From NCBI GenBank assembly GCA_007258455.2, contig VDFB02270651.1, positions 488,354,905 through 488,418,904 of the forward strand: 64,000 nucleotides of DNA, read 5' to 3'. This DNA is from Sequoia sempervirens. Taxonomy: Eukaryota; Streptophyta; Pinopsida; Cupressales; Cupressaceae. The notes under the pieces are model-generated. The model ran no database searches. It was not told the DNA's origin and saw nothing but the letters and a program-made list of their open reading frames with translations. The position numbers were made by a program, and so were the translations under genes. Shown piece after piece: positions 23,976 to 34,168 of this stretch (position 1 is the stretch's first letter; every line of letters starts with the position of its first letter).

Positions 23976-24951
23976 TCACATCAGCTTTCTTGACAAGAAT
24001 ATAGCATTAGCCTCTTTATCAGAAGTATGATCATCTTCCTCTAAAGGGGGAGGATCGACATTAATAACATCACATTTTTTATTCATATTACCCCATGATG
24101 TAGAAGAATAATAATCTTTGATAGTGGGTTTGGACGATGTTATTAGAAGGTCTAAGTGGATTTGGTCTACCTTGTACTCCCTGATAAAGGATTTATTGAA
24201 GTTCAAGGATCCCCAATCATCACTAAGACACATATTTTCTTTAGAAGAAGCAAAAGGAACTTAGACTCAAAATTTCCCACTTCAGGAGGTTATTCTTTAG
24301 GGACAACTATCTCAAGAGTATCCTTTGTAGTAGGCATTGCTAGAGTAGATGTGAATACATCTGAAGATAATGAAATAATGAATTTTTTACTTTGGTAGGT
24401 TAGACTGAAGCCCGACCAATAGTTTCCATCTCACATAAGTGTACAACATCAGGGTCAACCTTGATTGTGACTACTTGATTGTTATGAATGAACTTGATAA
24501 ATTTATGCAAGGTACATGGAACTCCACCCATAGCATGAATCCACGGTCTAGTGAGAAGCATACTATTTGTTAATTTTCTTAGCATAACATGTAATCAGGT
24601 GGGTATGGTAATGGGTCTAAGTGGTAAAGGTAGTACTATTGTACATAGAGCTAATTTCCTAACACTATCGAAACCATGAATGATAAGAGAAGAAATTGCA
24701 TCAATTTTAATTTTAGGCAATAGATCAATACTACGTACATTGAGTGTTGAACTAGTGTCAATGAGAGTACATCTAATGCCAATGTTATTAATGTTAACTA
24801 TAATCATTAGAGGGTATGCTTGCTTTTTTTCTTTCAGGGGTGGGAGTTCTTGCAAATAGAATGTAATATTCAATGAATCAACATGAATACGAGCTATCAA
24901 CACATTAACATCTATCGACCTAGCAAAAGAAGCTAAGAGATTTTTTTGCAA
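23976..24951 (-). pseudogene. Aspartic protease relic of element C
   Basis: On the minus strand, 24951-24595 reads PLMIIVNINNIGIRCTLIDTSSTLNV, a retropepsin core with D-T-S in place of D-T/S-G. 24585-24400 continues with LLTRPWIHAMGGVPCTLHKFIKF, the block that follows the protease flap in plant Ty3 elements. Stops and frameshifts separate the parts. 24233-23976 carries an acidic spacer (PPPLEEDDHTSDKEA), and a weak Gly-rich G-patch-like stretch appears near 23870. Confidence 0.65.
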
Positions 24952-25874
24952 GGCTTCCTAAAGAATATCTTGATAAACTACTATAGATTGAAGCAAATCC
25001 CGGAGTGAGATCTTGGCCAAAGTAACACATAATTTTTTGACAATATCATAATCACAAGGTGCTTTAGTTGTAGGTTTAAATGCTTAAGGAAAGCTTGGTT
25101 GAGAAGGTGGTAAAGAAGTAGGTCAATCAACATTTACTTTATTCCTTCTAGTATTATAAGTATGGGCTACCACTCTTTAAGAGACTGAGCCTTAGAAAGA
25201 TCAAGAGAATCACTATTAATTGAAACACCATTAATTAAACAGATCCTTTTAGGAGGACTAGCTGAAGTCAAATAAATGACAGGTCTCTTAGGCCTTTAAG
25301 GGGAAGTAGATACATAGATTATATTTATAAATTCCTTACAATTCCTAGAGAAATAATTTGAAGAAATATGATCAACATCTATCCTTGGAGGATCTGATGT
25401 GAGAGGAGCTTCAATACTCACTAATGCAACATCTTGAGAAGAGAGTGCATTGGAATGATGACAAGATTCGTCATTCACAAATACAATATCTCTAAAAGAG
25501 AGTGCATCAAAATAAAGAGAAGGTAGAGTAATGTTAAGAAAATAATAAATTATTTCATCCTCTTGTACCATTTAAACATCCTTACAAGTAGAAGTAATTT
25601 CAAGAGAGGGATCAACAAAGAATAATAAGAAAGGATAAATGGCTTTGCTTTCATACACTTGTAAGAGGACTTCTTGAAGTTTATTAACAAAGTTGGAAAG
25701 AGATATAAGGAAGAAAGATAGGAAGTGAATTTTTAAATAGAGATATAGAAAAGTCGGTTAAAGGCCAATGCATATTGTTATTGACAACATGGAATGCGGT
25801 TTGGGGCAACACCCCAAATTTTTTTCTTGAAGGATAAATCTTGGATTTGTACCCCTTTTTTTGGAAGTAGTGAA
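24952..25874 (-). other. 5' internal region of element C
   Basis: One open stretch on the minus strand (25571-25296, 91 residues, product not recognised) and several broken frames. No clear gag core is visible. Confidence 0.4.
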
Positions 25875-25896
25875 CATCACATCAGGTTCACCAAAA
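25875..25896 (-). other. Possible primer binding site of element C
   Basis: TTTTGGTGAACCTGATGTGA on the minus strand, placed directly after a CTACA end. It agrees with an LTR that ends at 25897, 24 bases beyond the last base shared with the left LTR. Confidence 0.5.
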
Positions 25897-27217
25897 TGTA
25901 GAGAAGGGGGATTCACTGCTCATGAGTCTCTTTATTCTCAATAGAGTCCTAGGGAATGAACTTCCCTAAACTACCTCAAATTATCTAATAAGGAATAGAA
26001 CTCAAGTGACGAGAGTTCCAGAATCTGAATAAGTAGTTCACTGAGGTTTTCTGGAAAAACTGATGATATCTAATCCAAAGGATAAAAGTGCAACACATAG
26101 ATGACAATGTGCCACATTGATGTCTTGTATAGACTAGAAACCAAGAATATCTCAAAAAGCAGCTAAGTGGTTACTTCTACTTTGACTACTAAGAACTTTA
26201 AAATGTGGGAAAACAATAGAGTATGATAGAACTAAAATAGATTAAAGTAAACTAAGTAAAACATAAATGATAAAGTTAAGGAGAAGAAGGAAAAATTTTA
26301 CAGCCCAAGTAATGAAGCCTCCAACAAATGTGTATCTTCAATACATGCACACATAAGATTGAGGAAAAATGTTGGGGTTGTTTGGAGACTTGCCTCAGTC
26401 AAGTCCCTATTTTAGTGCTTCTACTTCCATAACAACTAGATAGATAAAGAATGTAAATACACAAAGTACACAATGAGTGATAAAAGAAAACCCCACTCAA
26501 GGAGGAAAACTCATATCACGAGATATATAGGTAGAAATATAAATAGACAAGATGATAATATGTATAGATAAGGGATGTGAGAAATACCAAGATGCTCAAA
26601 GAAACAAGACAAGATATCATCTGCAAGGCTTGGGGAAGCCAAAGAGAATGAGAGAGAGTCTATGAAAGCCAAGGGAGTTGCAAAGAGTGTTTCCAAGAGA
26701 GCTTGAGAGAACTGCAGAAAGTTGTAGAGAGTTGTGCAAGGTTGAGAGAGTGAGGAAAGAGAGAATTTCCAAGAAAGGAGAAGAGAGTTCAAGATAGAAT
26801 CCAAGAAGACCAAATAGATTGGAAATGCCACTTTTAAAGAGAAATTAGGAGAGAAAAGAAGGTACTTGAGTCATTACCAGACATTCCAGGTCGTTACCTT
26901 TGACAAAAGTAGTTAGCAAGTGGCAAGGCACTAAAAAGTGATTGTTTGAACATCAACATGTCATAGGATGCTAGTGAAATGTGTGGACGTCCACACAGCG
27001 CAATAGTGTCCAAACATATCATGTCGCAAAACAACGAGAATGAGAAAAACACAAGGTTTGATGCAAAGCTGACGCACAAAGGTAGCTACTAAAAAGGGGT
27101 CCTGAGCATCTTGAGAGGGGAAAAGGCTGATGCATGGGCTAAAATGAGCCTACACAAATGCTAGGAGAGTGGACACAAAAATGTATGTGAAGTTGCAAGG
27201 GGTGTAATTTTATGACA
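25897..27217 (-). repeat. 5' LTR of element C
   Basis: Direct copy of 19823-21169, plus an extra 24 bases at its inner end. Outer end TGACA (plus) next to TAACA. Confidence 0.8.
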
Positions 27218-27233
27218 TAACATTTTCCTACTA
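27218..27233. other. Host sliver between elements C and D
   Basis: Sixteen bases: TAACA (C duplication), then TTTTCCT and ACTA. It continues at 49257 when D is removed. Confidence 0.6.
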
Positions 27234-27742
27234 TGAACGGGTGAAAATATATGTTAGAAAATGAGTAGCAAACAAAAGAGTGCAAGAAAACAAAGATTAA
27301 CACCCTACGCCTCAAGATTGGGTAAATGATTAGCTTAACAAAACAAAATGGAAAATTTCACCTTGTCGAGTTATTCTTTGGTTGGCCCTTGATTTGTGAC
27401 GTTGTATGCTCCTTGGATGGAAAGTAGGTGGGGATGTAAGATGGTTGGAGTTGTATGATAATGGATGAAACTTATAACATGTGAGAATATAGCTAAGTGT
27501 GGCTTCAAATGATAAAACTACAAGAATTTGGCTATGGCATGAAAAAAGTCCCTAAATGAGAGAAAAGATGGGGTATCTATAGAGAATTTTGAATTCTCTA
27601 GAGAAATGGATGGTTGAGATTAAACCAACAAGGCCAAGATGTAGGGTTATAGTGAGTTGAGGACTCAAAAACCCTCACATCTTGACATGTGGCATGTGAA
27701 GTAGCTTGGAAATGATGATATGTAAATGAGGTGGAAGGAGGG
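27234..27742 (-). repeat. 3' LTR of element D, distal piece
   Basis: Aligns from TGAACGGGTGAAAATAT onward with 48055-48567. It is cut at 27742 by element E. Confidence 0.88.
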
Positions 27743-27983
27743 TGTTAGCTCTCAAAAACACAAGCAAGATGCCTTAAGAGGCTGTCAATCTCTTGATACA
27801 CTTCAGGGTAACAAACAAGATCGAAAGAATTCAACCTTCTACTATTTAGGTGCTGCTAAACCTGGGTGGGTGTACCTCTTTGAATGATGCAGGCTTAAAT
27901 TGTAATTATCCTCTTACAACAACTTGTTCACAATGGAAATTGGTGGTGAATAATTGAACTCAAACTTGAAAGCAGTAACAATA
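27743..27983 (+). repeat. Left inverted repeat of element E
   Basis: TGTTAGCTCTCAAAAAC... The reverse complement of 36583-36823 is the same length (241 bp) with about twelve mismatches (roughly 95%). The similarity stops sharply at 27983, where gag-like coding begins. Confidence 0.92.
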
Positions 27984-29930
27984 TTTTCAGCACATTTTGA
28001 AACATATGATCATTATGACACATGGAGAGATAATTCAAGTGTAGAAATTTGTACCCCTGAAGAGAAAGTAAATCCATTTTATAATCCTCAAAATCAACTT
28101 GAGTTTGATGCCAGACTTGAAGCAAGAGGACTCAAATACCGATAGGAATGTGAACAAAGGATGGAGGGTAACCAAAATGTGTTTACTGATCATGAGCTTC
28201 TAGATGAAGTAAAAGCACAGTTTGAACTACAGAGGAAGGAGATAGAGGAACTGAGGGCTGAACTGTAGAAAGCCAAAATTACTGCTCAGACTACTGACTA
28301 CCCTCTGAAGTATGTACCACCTCATAAGCAAGGTAATCATGGTGTAGGGCCATCTAATCTTCCTGTATCTCCTCACCATCAAACGGGGAATCACCACAAG
28401 TAGCCAAATCATCCACCTCCTGGTTAGCATCACATCCCTCAGTATAATGCACAATACAATAATCCTATGCATCAGTATCAATATCCACCTATCCCTCCCC
28501 CTTACTAGTACACAGCAATGATCAGGCAGTTTGATTTGGTAGGATTCCATCTATTCCCTTACCCTATGCATAGCAGTTGGAGAGGTCTAGTCCCTAACTT
28601 TACAGAGAGTAATGCAATCACTGCTGAAGAACATTTAAGGAATTTCAATGTCTTCATCCAGGACATAGATATGCCATATGAAGATTTACACATGAGGTTG
28701 TTTATGATGTCACTTATTGAAGATGTCAGGGATTGGTTTAACAGCTTGCCAACATTCTCAGTTAATTCTCTTCAAGTATTCCAAGATCGATTCCTAGAGC
28801 AATATGGGAATCTAAATGCACTAGATGCAGCTCTTCATGAATTGATGCAAATTCAAAAAAATCAAAATGACTCAGTTTATGATTTCAACCGAAGATTCAA
28901 CAAATTAAAAACTAAGGTACCTCCTGGATCAAGGTTTCCATATTATATAGCTTTGAGTGTCTACTTAAATGCATTTGATCCTAAAACAGGGTACGAACTG
29001 AGAAATAGATTTCCAAGAGATTTGGCTGAAGTATAGAGAATTGCACTGACAATTGAAAACAACAGGAAGGCCGCTAGTATAATTAGTAAAAGAGACAACC
29101 CAAGGCCTCCATAACAAAGAAATAATTATCAATATAGACAAGAGAATACATACAGAAATGAGAACAAAAATGAGAGGCCGAGGTTGCATGATATGCCTTA
29201 TAATACAGACTGGAAGGATGGAAAACCTATAATAGCTAGGCCAAGAAATAAAGAGACTCCTGATCCATTGAGCAAGAACGGAACTTACATGTTGAGTAAT
29301 AATTACTTTTGTGAGGCTTGTGATAAGCCACATTCTCCAGACTATTGTGTTGTAGCCCAAAGAATGCAAGAAGAACAAATGTTGATGGAAAATAATGGAG
29401 AAGATCACACGGTGTATTTGACTTCAAATACTTTTCACCATGTTCAGGAGAGGTACTCATCTTCAGAGGATGAAGGCTATGAGTATGATGTTTCTAATCA
29501 GAAGTATAATGCCCATATGGTTGAACAATGGGTCTTTTATGATTCTAATGAAGATTATACTGAGCCATATTCTGTTGAGGCGCCTGCTCAATGCAATGTG
29601 AGGAGACTTACTGAAGATGAAATAGAGAGAATAACTATTGCTATAGTTGAGGAAGCAAGAAGTAAATACTGGTTGAGAAATAGAAAGGTAAATGATGTAG
29701 AAGGCATTCCTAGGGGAATTTTTATAAAAGATCAGAAGGAAACACAAGGAACTATGAAGAAATCAGAAAGCAAGCAACATGATAAAATTGAAGAGAAGCC
29801 TATAAAAAAATAAAAAGTGAAGGAATTACACAAAGAGATGCAAAAGCCTGATCAACCTAATAAAAAAGAGAAGGAAGAAAGCAAAGGAGAAGTGCCAGAA
29901 CAAAAAAAAGTTGTTCAGGTGGAGGGCTCT
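27984..29930 (+). pseudogene. gag of element E
   Basis: One frame with in-frame stops (about 28143, 28267, 28399, 28507, 29034). A Pro/Tyr/Gln/Asn-rich stretch lies before 28510. The capsid-like core from 28518 to 29036 contains HLRNFNVFIQDIDMP and a VYDFNRRFNKL helix. A zinc-knuckle CEACDKPHSPDYC (CX2CX3HX4C) lies near 29313-29350. Basic, Lys/Glu-rich sequence follows to about 29930. There is no clear start codon after the repeat junction; the first Met in frame is at 28161. Confidence 0.8.
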
Positions 29931-29966
29931 TCTTTTGACTTCACTTAGGCGTTATCCCAGGTAAAA

Positions 29967-30476
29967 ATGTCTGTTCCACTACTTAAAATGATGAAGATTA
30001 AAGAATATAGGGATACTTCTATTCAATTGATAACAAATGGAAATGAAAAATGTATAAATTTTGAAAGCAAAGTATCTGTTAAAGCAGTCAGTAGGCAGGA
30101 GAAAATAAATAACTCTGAGGTCTACTTGAGTGATATACTATCAACCCCCCCTCAAGTGTATCCTTTTTTCACTACGTTGCTTATCAATAATAAACTGTTG
30201 AGGAATTGAATGATAGACTCTGGTGCTGCTATAAACATTATGCCAATAAGAGTTATGAAGCAGCTTGGCATGTGGGTTGATACTACTGGAGGCAAGTGTT
30301 ATGCAATGGATAACAAACCTGTTCCTATGGTTGGTATTATAAAAGATGTTGAATTCAAACTAGCTACTTATCCACAGGTGGCTTACAATATAGACATAAC
30401 AGTGATAGATACTCCTCCTCAATTCAGGATGCTTTTATCAAGGCAATGGACAACAGTTGTTGGTGGAAATATTTAG
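29967..30476 (+). pseudogene. Aspartic protease of element E
   Basis: The frame continues from gag, with a stop at 30207-30209 just before the active site. The core reads MIDSGAAINIMP, so the D-S-G triad is kept. The later AYNIDITVIDTPPQFRMLLSRQW block is the usual protease C-terminal part, with SRQW in place of GRxW. A stop follows at 30474-30476. Confidence 0.8.
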
Positions 30477-30689
30477 TTTGATCTATCCTATGCTACAATT
30501 CCAGTGAACGGTCAAGAGGTCAAGTTGTATAGGGAGCCAAGAATGAATCAGCTTGTTGACTGTGTGCCACAAAATTAGATCAATTATTTTTGTGATGTTG
30601 ATCTTGGGAATTTTAAAATTGAACCAACTCAGCCAGAATTAACCAATAGTGATCCAATTGAAAAACATGTTGCACAGAATTGTGATGGC

Positions 30690-31130
30690 ATATGCAAGAT
30701 GCATTTTGATGGAGCCTACAACCAGGAAGGAAATGGAGCTGGGATTGTATTTGTTTCTCCTGAAGGTATTATTTTTAAATATTCATTTCTATTAGCATTT
30801 GAATGTACAAACAATGTGGCAGAGTATGAAGCTTTAATGACAGGCTTGAACATAGCTGTGAAGCATAAAATCAAGTTGTTGGCTATTTTGGGCAATTCTG
30901 AGTTAGTTGTTTCACAAATCAAATCAAAATATGCAGCAAAGCACAAAAGATTGAAGCAATATAGGAATGTTGTATGGGACACAATTGAATTATTTGATGC
31001 TTTTTCAATTGAGTGGATTGATAGGTCAAAGAACATAATGGCTAATTTTTTAGCAAATGTGGTGCTCAAAAGAGATGATATTACACTGGCTGGGGTATCA
31101 CATATTGAGTTCAAAATAAGGTCTGCTATT
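30690..31130 (+). CDS. RNase H domain placed before RT, element E
   Basis: Opens with MHFDGAYNQEGNGAGIVF (first Asp), then CTNNVAEYEALMTGLN (Glu), LGNSELVVSQIKSKY (Asn where Asp is usual) and the IEWIDRSKNIMANFLANV end, where the last catalytic Asp is not clear. It is fused in one open frame to the RT that follows (30699-32192). Plant Ty3 lineages with an extra RNase H upstream of RT are known, though downstream placement, as in element A, is better described. Confidence 0.8.
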
Positions 31131-32192
31131 CCTGATAACATTTATAGTTGGCAAGTCTTCAATGATGATATTGACCTGAATTTTCTTCATTGTATAGATC
31201 AATATGAAGCACAGGAAATTGATTTCAATGCTTTTGTTGAAGAAGTAGATGGGAAGCAAACGGTGTTTGGAAAAGAGATCTTGCAGCTCAAGACAAATAA
31301 GCTTCCTAAAGGCTTAGTGGCACTAGAAAGGATGTATGATGGAAATGATCAGTCCCTCATGAAGCAAACACCAGTCAGAAGGGAAGATGTTGAAGAAATT
31401 AACTTGGGGACTGAAGTAGCACCAAGAAAGGTGTACATAGGGAAAAAGATAAATCCTAAAATTAGAAGAGTGTTGATTGAGTTATTGAGAAAATACAAAC
31501 ACATGTTTGCTTGGTCATATGAAGATCTGAAAGCATATAGGGAGGATTTATTTCAGAATGAAATACCATTGAAGCTAGATGTTAAACGTTTTAGACAAAA
31601 GCAAAAACCCATAAATCCAATGCTAGAGCCTAAAATGCAAGAAGAATTGACAAAGCTCAGAGATGGAGGAATTATCAAACCAATCAGGCACTCAATGTGG
31701 GTTGCAAATTTGGTTCCTATGAGAAAGAAGAATGGTGATATTAGATTGTGTGTGGACTTCAGAAATTTGAACATGGCATCTCTCAAAGATAATTATCCTC
31801 TACCCAATATGGAGGCTATATTGCATAAGGGTACATGGTGTGAACTATTGTCCATGATGGATGAGTTTTCAGGATACATCCAGGTTAAAGTCAAGGAATC
31901 TGAGCAATATAAAACAACATTTACAACTCCTCAGGGAACATATGTATATATAAGAATGCCATTTGGTCTCACTAATGTTGGAGTGACTTTCCAAAGAGCT
32001 ATGGATGTGACATTTGCAGACTTGATCAATGTTATCATGGTAGTGTACCAGGATGACCTGACTACTTATTTGAAGAAGGCTGAAGATCATGTGCAACATC
32101 TTGAAAAGGTATTTATTAAAGCTCTTGAATATGGTATTAGTTTAAATCCAAAGAAGTGTCATTTTGCAGTCACAGAGGGTAAGCTCTTATGA
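31131..32192 (+). CDS. Reverse transcriptase of element E
   Basis: Open for the full domain: FAWSYEDLKAY (31508), INPMLEPKMQEELTKL (31612), NLVPMRKKNGDIRLCVDFRNLN (31710-31770), MMDEFSGYIQVKV (31855), MPFGLTNVGVTFQRAM (31955) and the catalytic box VYQDD near 32045 (YQDD instead of the common YLDD/YVDD). It ends at a stop at 32190-32192, after which the same frame continues. This is the longest intact coding block among the Ty3 elements here. Confidence 0.88.
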   Translation, partial: PDNIYSWQVFNDDIDLNFLHCIDQYEAQEIDFNAFVEEVDGKQTVFGKEILQLKTNKLPKGLVALERMYDGNDQSLMKQTPVRREDVEEINLGTEVAPRKVYIGKKINPKIRRVLIELLRKYKHMFAWSYEDLKAYREDLFQNEIPLKLDVKRFRQKQKPINPMLEPKMQEELTKLRDGGIIKPIRHSMWVANLVPMRKKNGDIRLCVDFRNLNMASLKDNYPLPNMEAILHKGTWCELLSMMDEFSGYIQVKVKESEQYKTTFTTPQGTYVYIRMPFGLTNVGVTFQRAMDVTFADLINVIMVVYQDDLTTYLKKAEDHVQHLEKVFIKALEYGISLNPKKCHFAVTEGKLL

Positions 32193-32969
32193 CATATTAT
32201 TTCAAAAGAGGGAATTAGGATAGATCCTGAGAGGGTTGAAGCTATTGATAAAATTCCTATTCCCAAAACTGTGAAGGCTATACAATCATTCTTTGGAAAA
32301 AATAATTTTGTTAGAAGATTTGTCTCTAATTTTGCTGAGATCATTAAGCCCATATCAAAAATGTTGAAGAAAGGAAAAAAAATGGACTGGACTGCAGAAG
32401 CTTTAGATGCTTTTATATCTATCAAAAGGGCCATCAAGGAGGCTCCTATACTTAAGTCTCCAGATTTTGCAAAGCCTTTTCAAATTTTCTCATTTGCTTC
32501 AATGCATACTATTGTTGCTGTTATGTTACAAAAGAATGATGATGGTCATGAGTAGCATGTGTCTTTCTTCAGTAAATCATTACAAGGGTCTGAATTGAAG
32601 TATGACATAATAGAAAAATAGGAATTTGCATTGGTAAAGGCCACAAAAGCATCCAGACCATATCTTGTTGGAGAAAAGGTGATTGTTTATGTCCCTCATG
32701 CTACTGTCAAGGATATGCTGACACAATCTGAAGTTACAAGGAAAATATGCAGATGGATCAACAAGATTCAAGAATTCGACATAGAAATACAAATTAGTAA
32801 GCTAGTAAGAGGCCAAGGCTTGGCTAGGCTGATGGCAGAATCAAATATTGAAGCAAGTCAAGTCTGTAATGTAGAAGAAGGGGCTGCAATTGTAAGCATT
32901 GAGCACACTCCTTGGTATACTGATATCATGCATTATCTTAAATACACGAAGTGTCCAGATGGATTGTGA
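32193..32969 (+). pseudogene. RT connection and degenerate RNase H of element E
   Basis: Same frame as RT. Contains QSFFGKNNFVRRFVSNFAEIIKP (connection) and PFQIFSFASMHTIVAVML, where the first catalytic Asp of RNase H is absent. WINKIQEFDIEIQ and KLVRGQGLARLMAESN close the domain. Stops near 32553 and 32620. Loss of the first Asp matches element A and suggests the other RNase H took over the activity in both lineages. Confidence 0.78.
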
Positions 32970-34168
32970 CAGCTAGAAGAGAACTTTGAAGTTGCAAGCA
33001 TCAAGGTATGTTTTCATGGATGGAGATTTGTTTTGGAAGAACAAAGATGGTATACTGTTGTTATGTCTAGATGAGTCACAGGCCAAGCATGTTTTATAAG
33101 AAATGCATGAAGGAGTTTGTGGAGGACATTATTCAGCAAAGAAAACTGCACACAAAATTCTTAGGGTAGGTTATTATTGGCCAAAGGTTTTTAATGATTC
33201 TTTTACACATGTGATAAAATGTGAGGCCTGCCAAAAGTTTTCTAGAAAATTGAAGTATTAGGGTGCTTTGCCACTTTAACCTTTGTAGGTTGATGCTCCT
33301 TTTTATCAGTGGGGAATTGATTTCATTGGAGAGATACAGGAAAAGTCAAGTGGAGGACACAAGTGGATACTAGTTTCCATTGATTATTTTACTAAGTGGG
33401 TAGAGGCAATCCCAACTAAATAGGATACAAGTAAGGCAGTGACTAGTTTCTTGATGGAGAACATTATCACCATATTTTGTACACCATTGAGGTTAATCAT
33501 AGACAATGGGATGTGTTTTAGATCAGATGAATTCAAAGGCTTCTGTGATACATATGGCATTACTATTTCTTATGTAGCTCCTTACCATCCACAAGCCAAT
33601 GGACAAGCAGAGTCTAGCAATAAGAGTCTTTTGAAGATTATAAGGAGGATGCTGGGACATAATAAGAAGGCTTGGGATTCAAAATTGAAACTAATTGTGT
33701 GGGCTGATAGGATCACTGTGAAAAAGGAAATTGGAAAATCCCCCGTTTGAATTGGTGTATGGAGCACAAGCCAGGATGCCTTTGCAGAATTTGTTACCAG
33801 TCTACAAGTTTGTCCTTCAGGAGGATCTGGATGTCCTTGAGCCTATGGAGGAAAGAATGGAGCAATTGGTTGAACTAGATGAAGTAAGGAGAGAGGCCCA
33901 AAGTCAAAACATGAAATTACAGACATAGATGAAGTATCTATTTGATAAGAAGGCAAAGGATAGAAAATTTGAAGAGAATGATTTGGTACTGATGTGGAAT
34001 GCAAGATGTCAAGAGAAAGGGAAGCATGGTAAATTTGAAGCCTTGTGCCTGGGACCTTTTGTTGTTGTTGGAAATAAGGGTGAAGACTCATACTATCTAT
34101 AGAATATGGCTGGTGAAGATCAAAAATTTCCTGTTCATGGGAAATTCTTGAAGCTTTTCTTCTCTTGA
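32970..34168 (+). pseudogene. Integrase of element E
   Basis: Frame changes just after 32969 and again near 33740. The zinc domain (CGGHYSAKKT region about 33120 and CEACQ near 33222) is followed by the core: WGIDFIGEI (Asp, about 33310), LIIDNG (Asp, about 33495) and NGQAESSNKS (Glu kept, about 33598). The tail has ELVYGAQARMPL (33750), an acidic helix, and DRKFEENDLVLMW and LGPFVVV blocks. Stops at 33259, 33421 and 33926. All three catalytic positions survive but the frame is broken. Confidence 0.85.

Larger units (their letters stand above)
19823..27217 (-). mobile_element. Element C: non-autonomous Ty3-like LTR retrotransposon
   Basis: Two direct repeats of about 1.3 kb (19823-21169 and 25897-27217) flank a 4.7-kb interior. 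Minus orientation is shown by a polypurine tract (AGTGGGGGAAAAATGCAA on the complement) next to the left repeat and a primer-site-like TTTTGGTGAACC next to the right one. TAACA flanks both ends (19818-19822, 27218-27222). Inside are relics of protease and a gag zinc finger in minus orientation, but no RT or integrase. It would need proteins supplied by another element. Confidence 0.8.
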
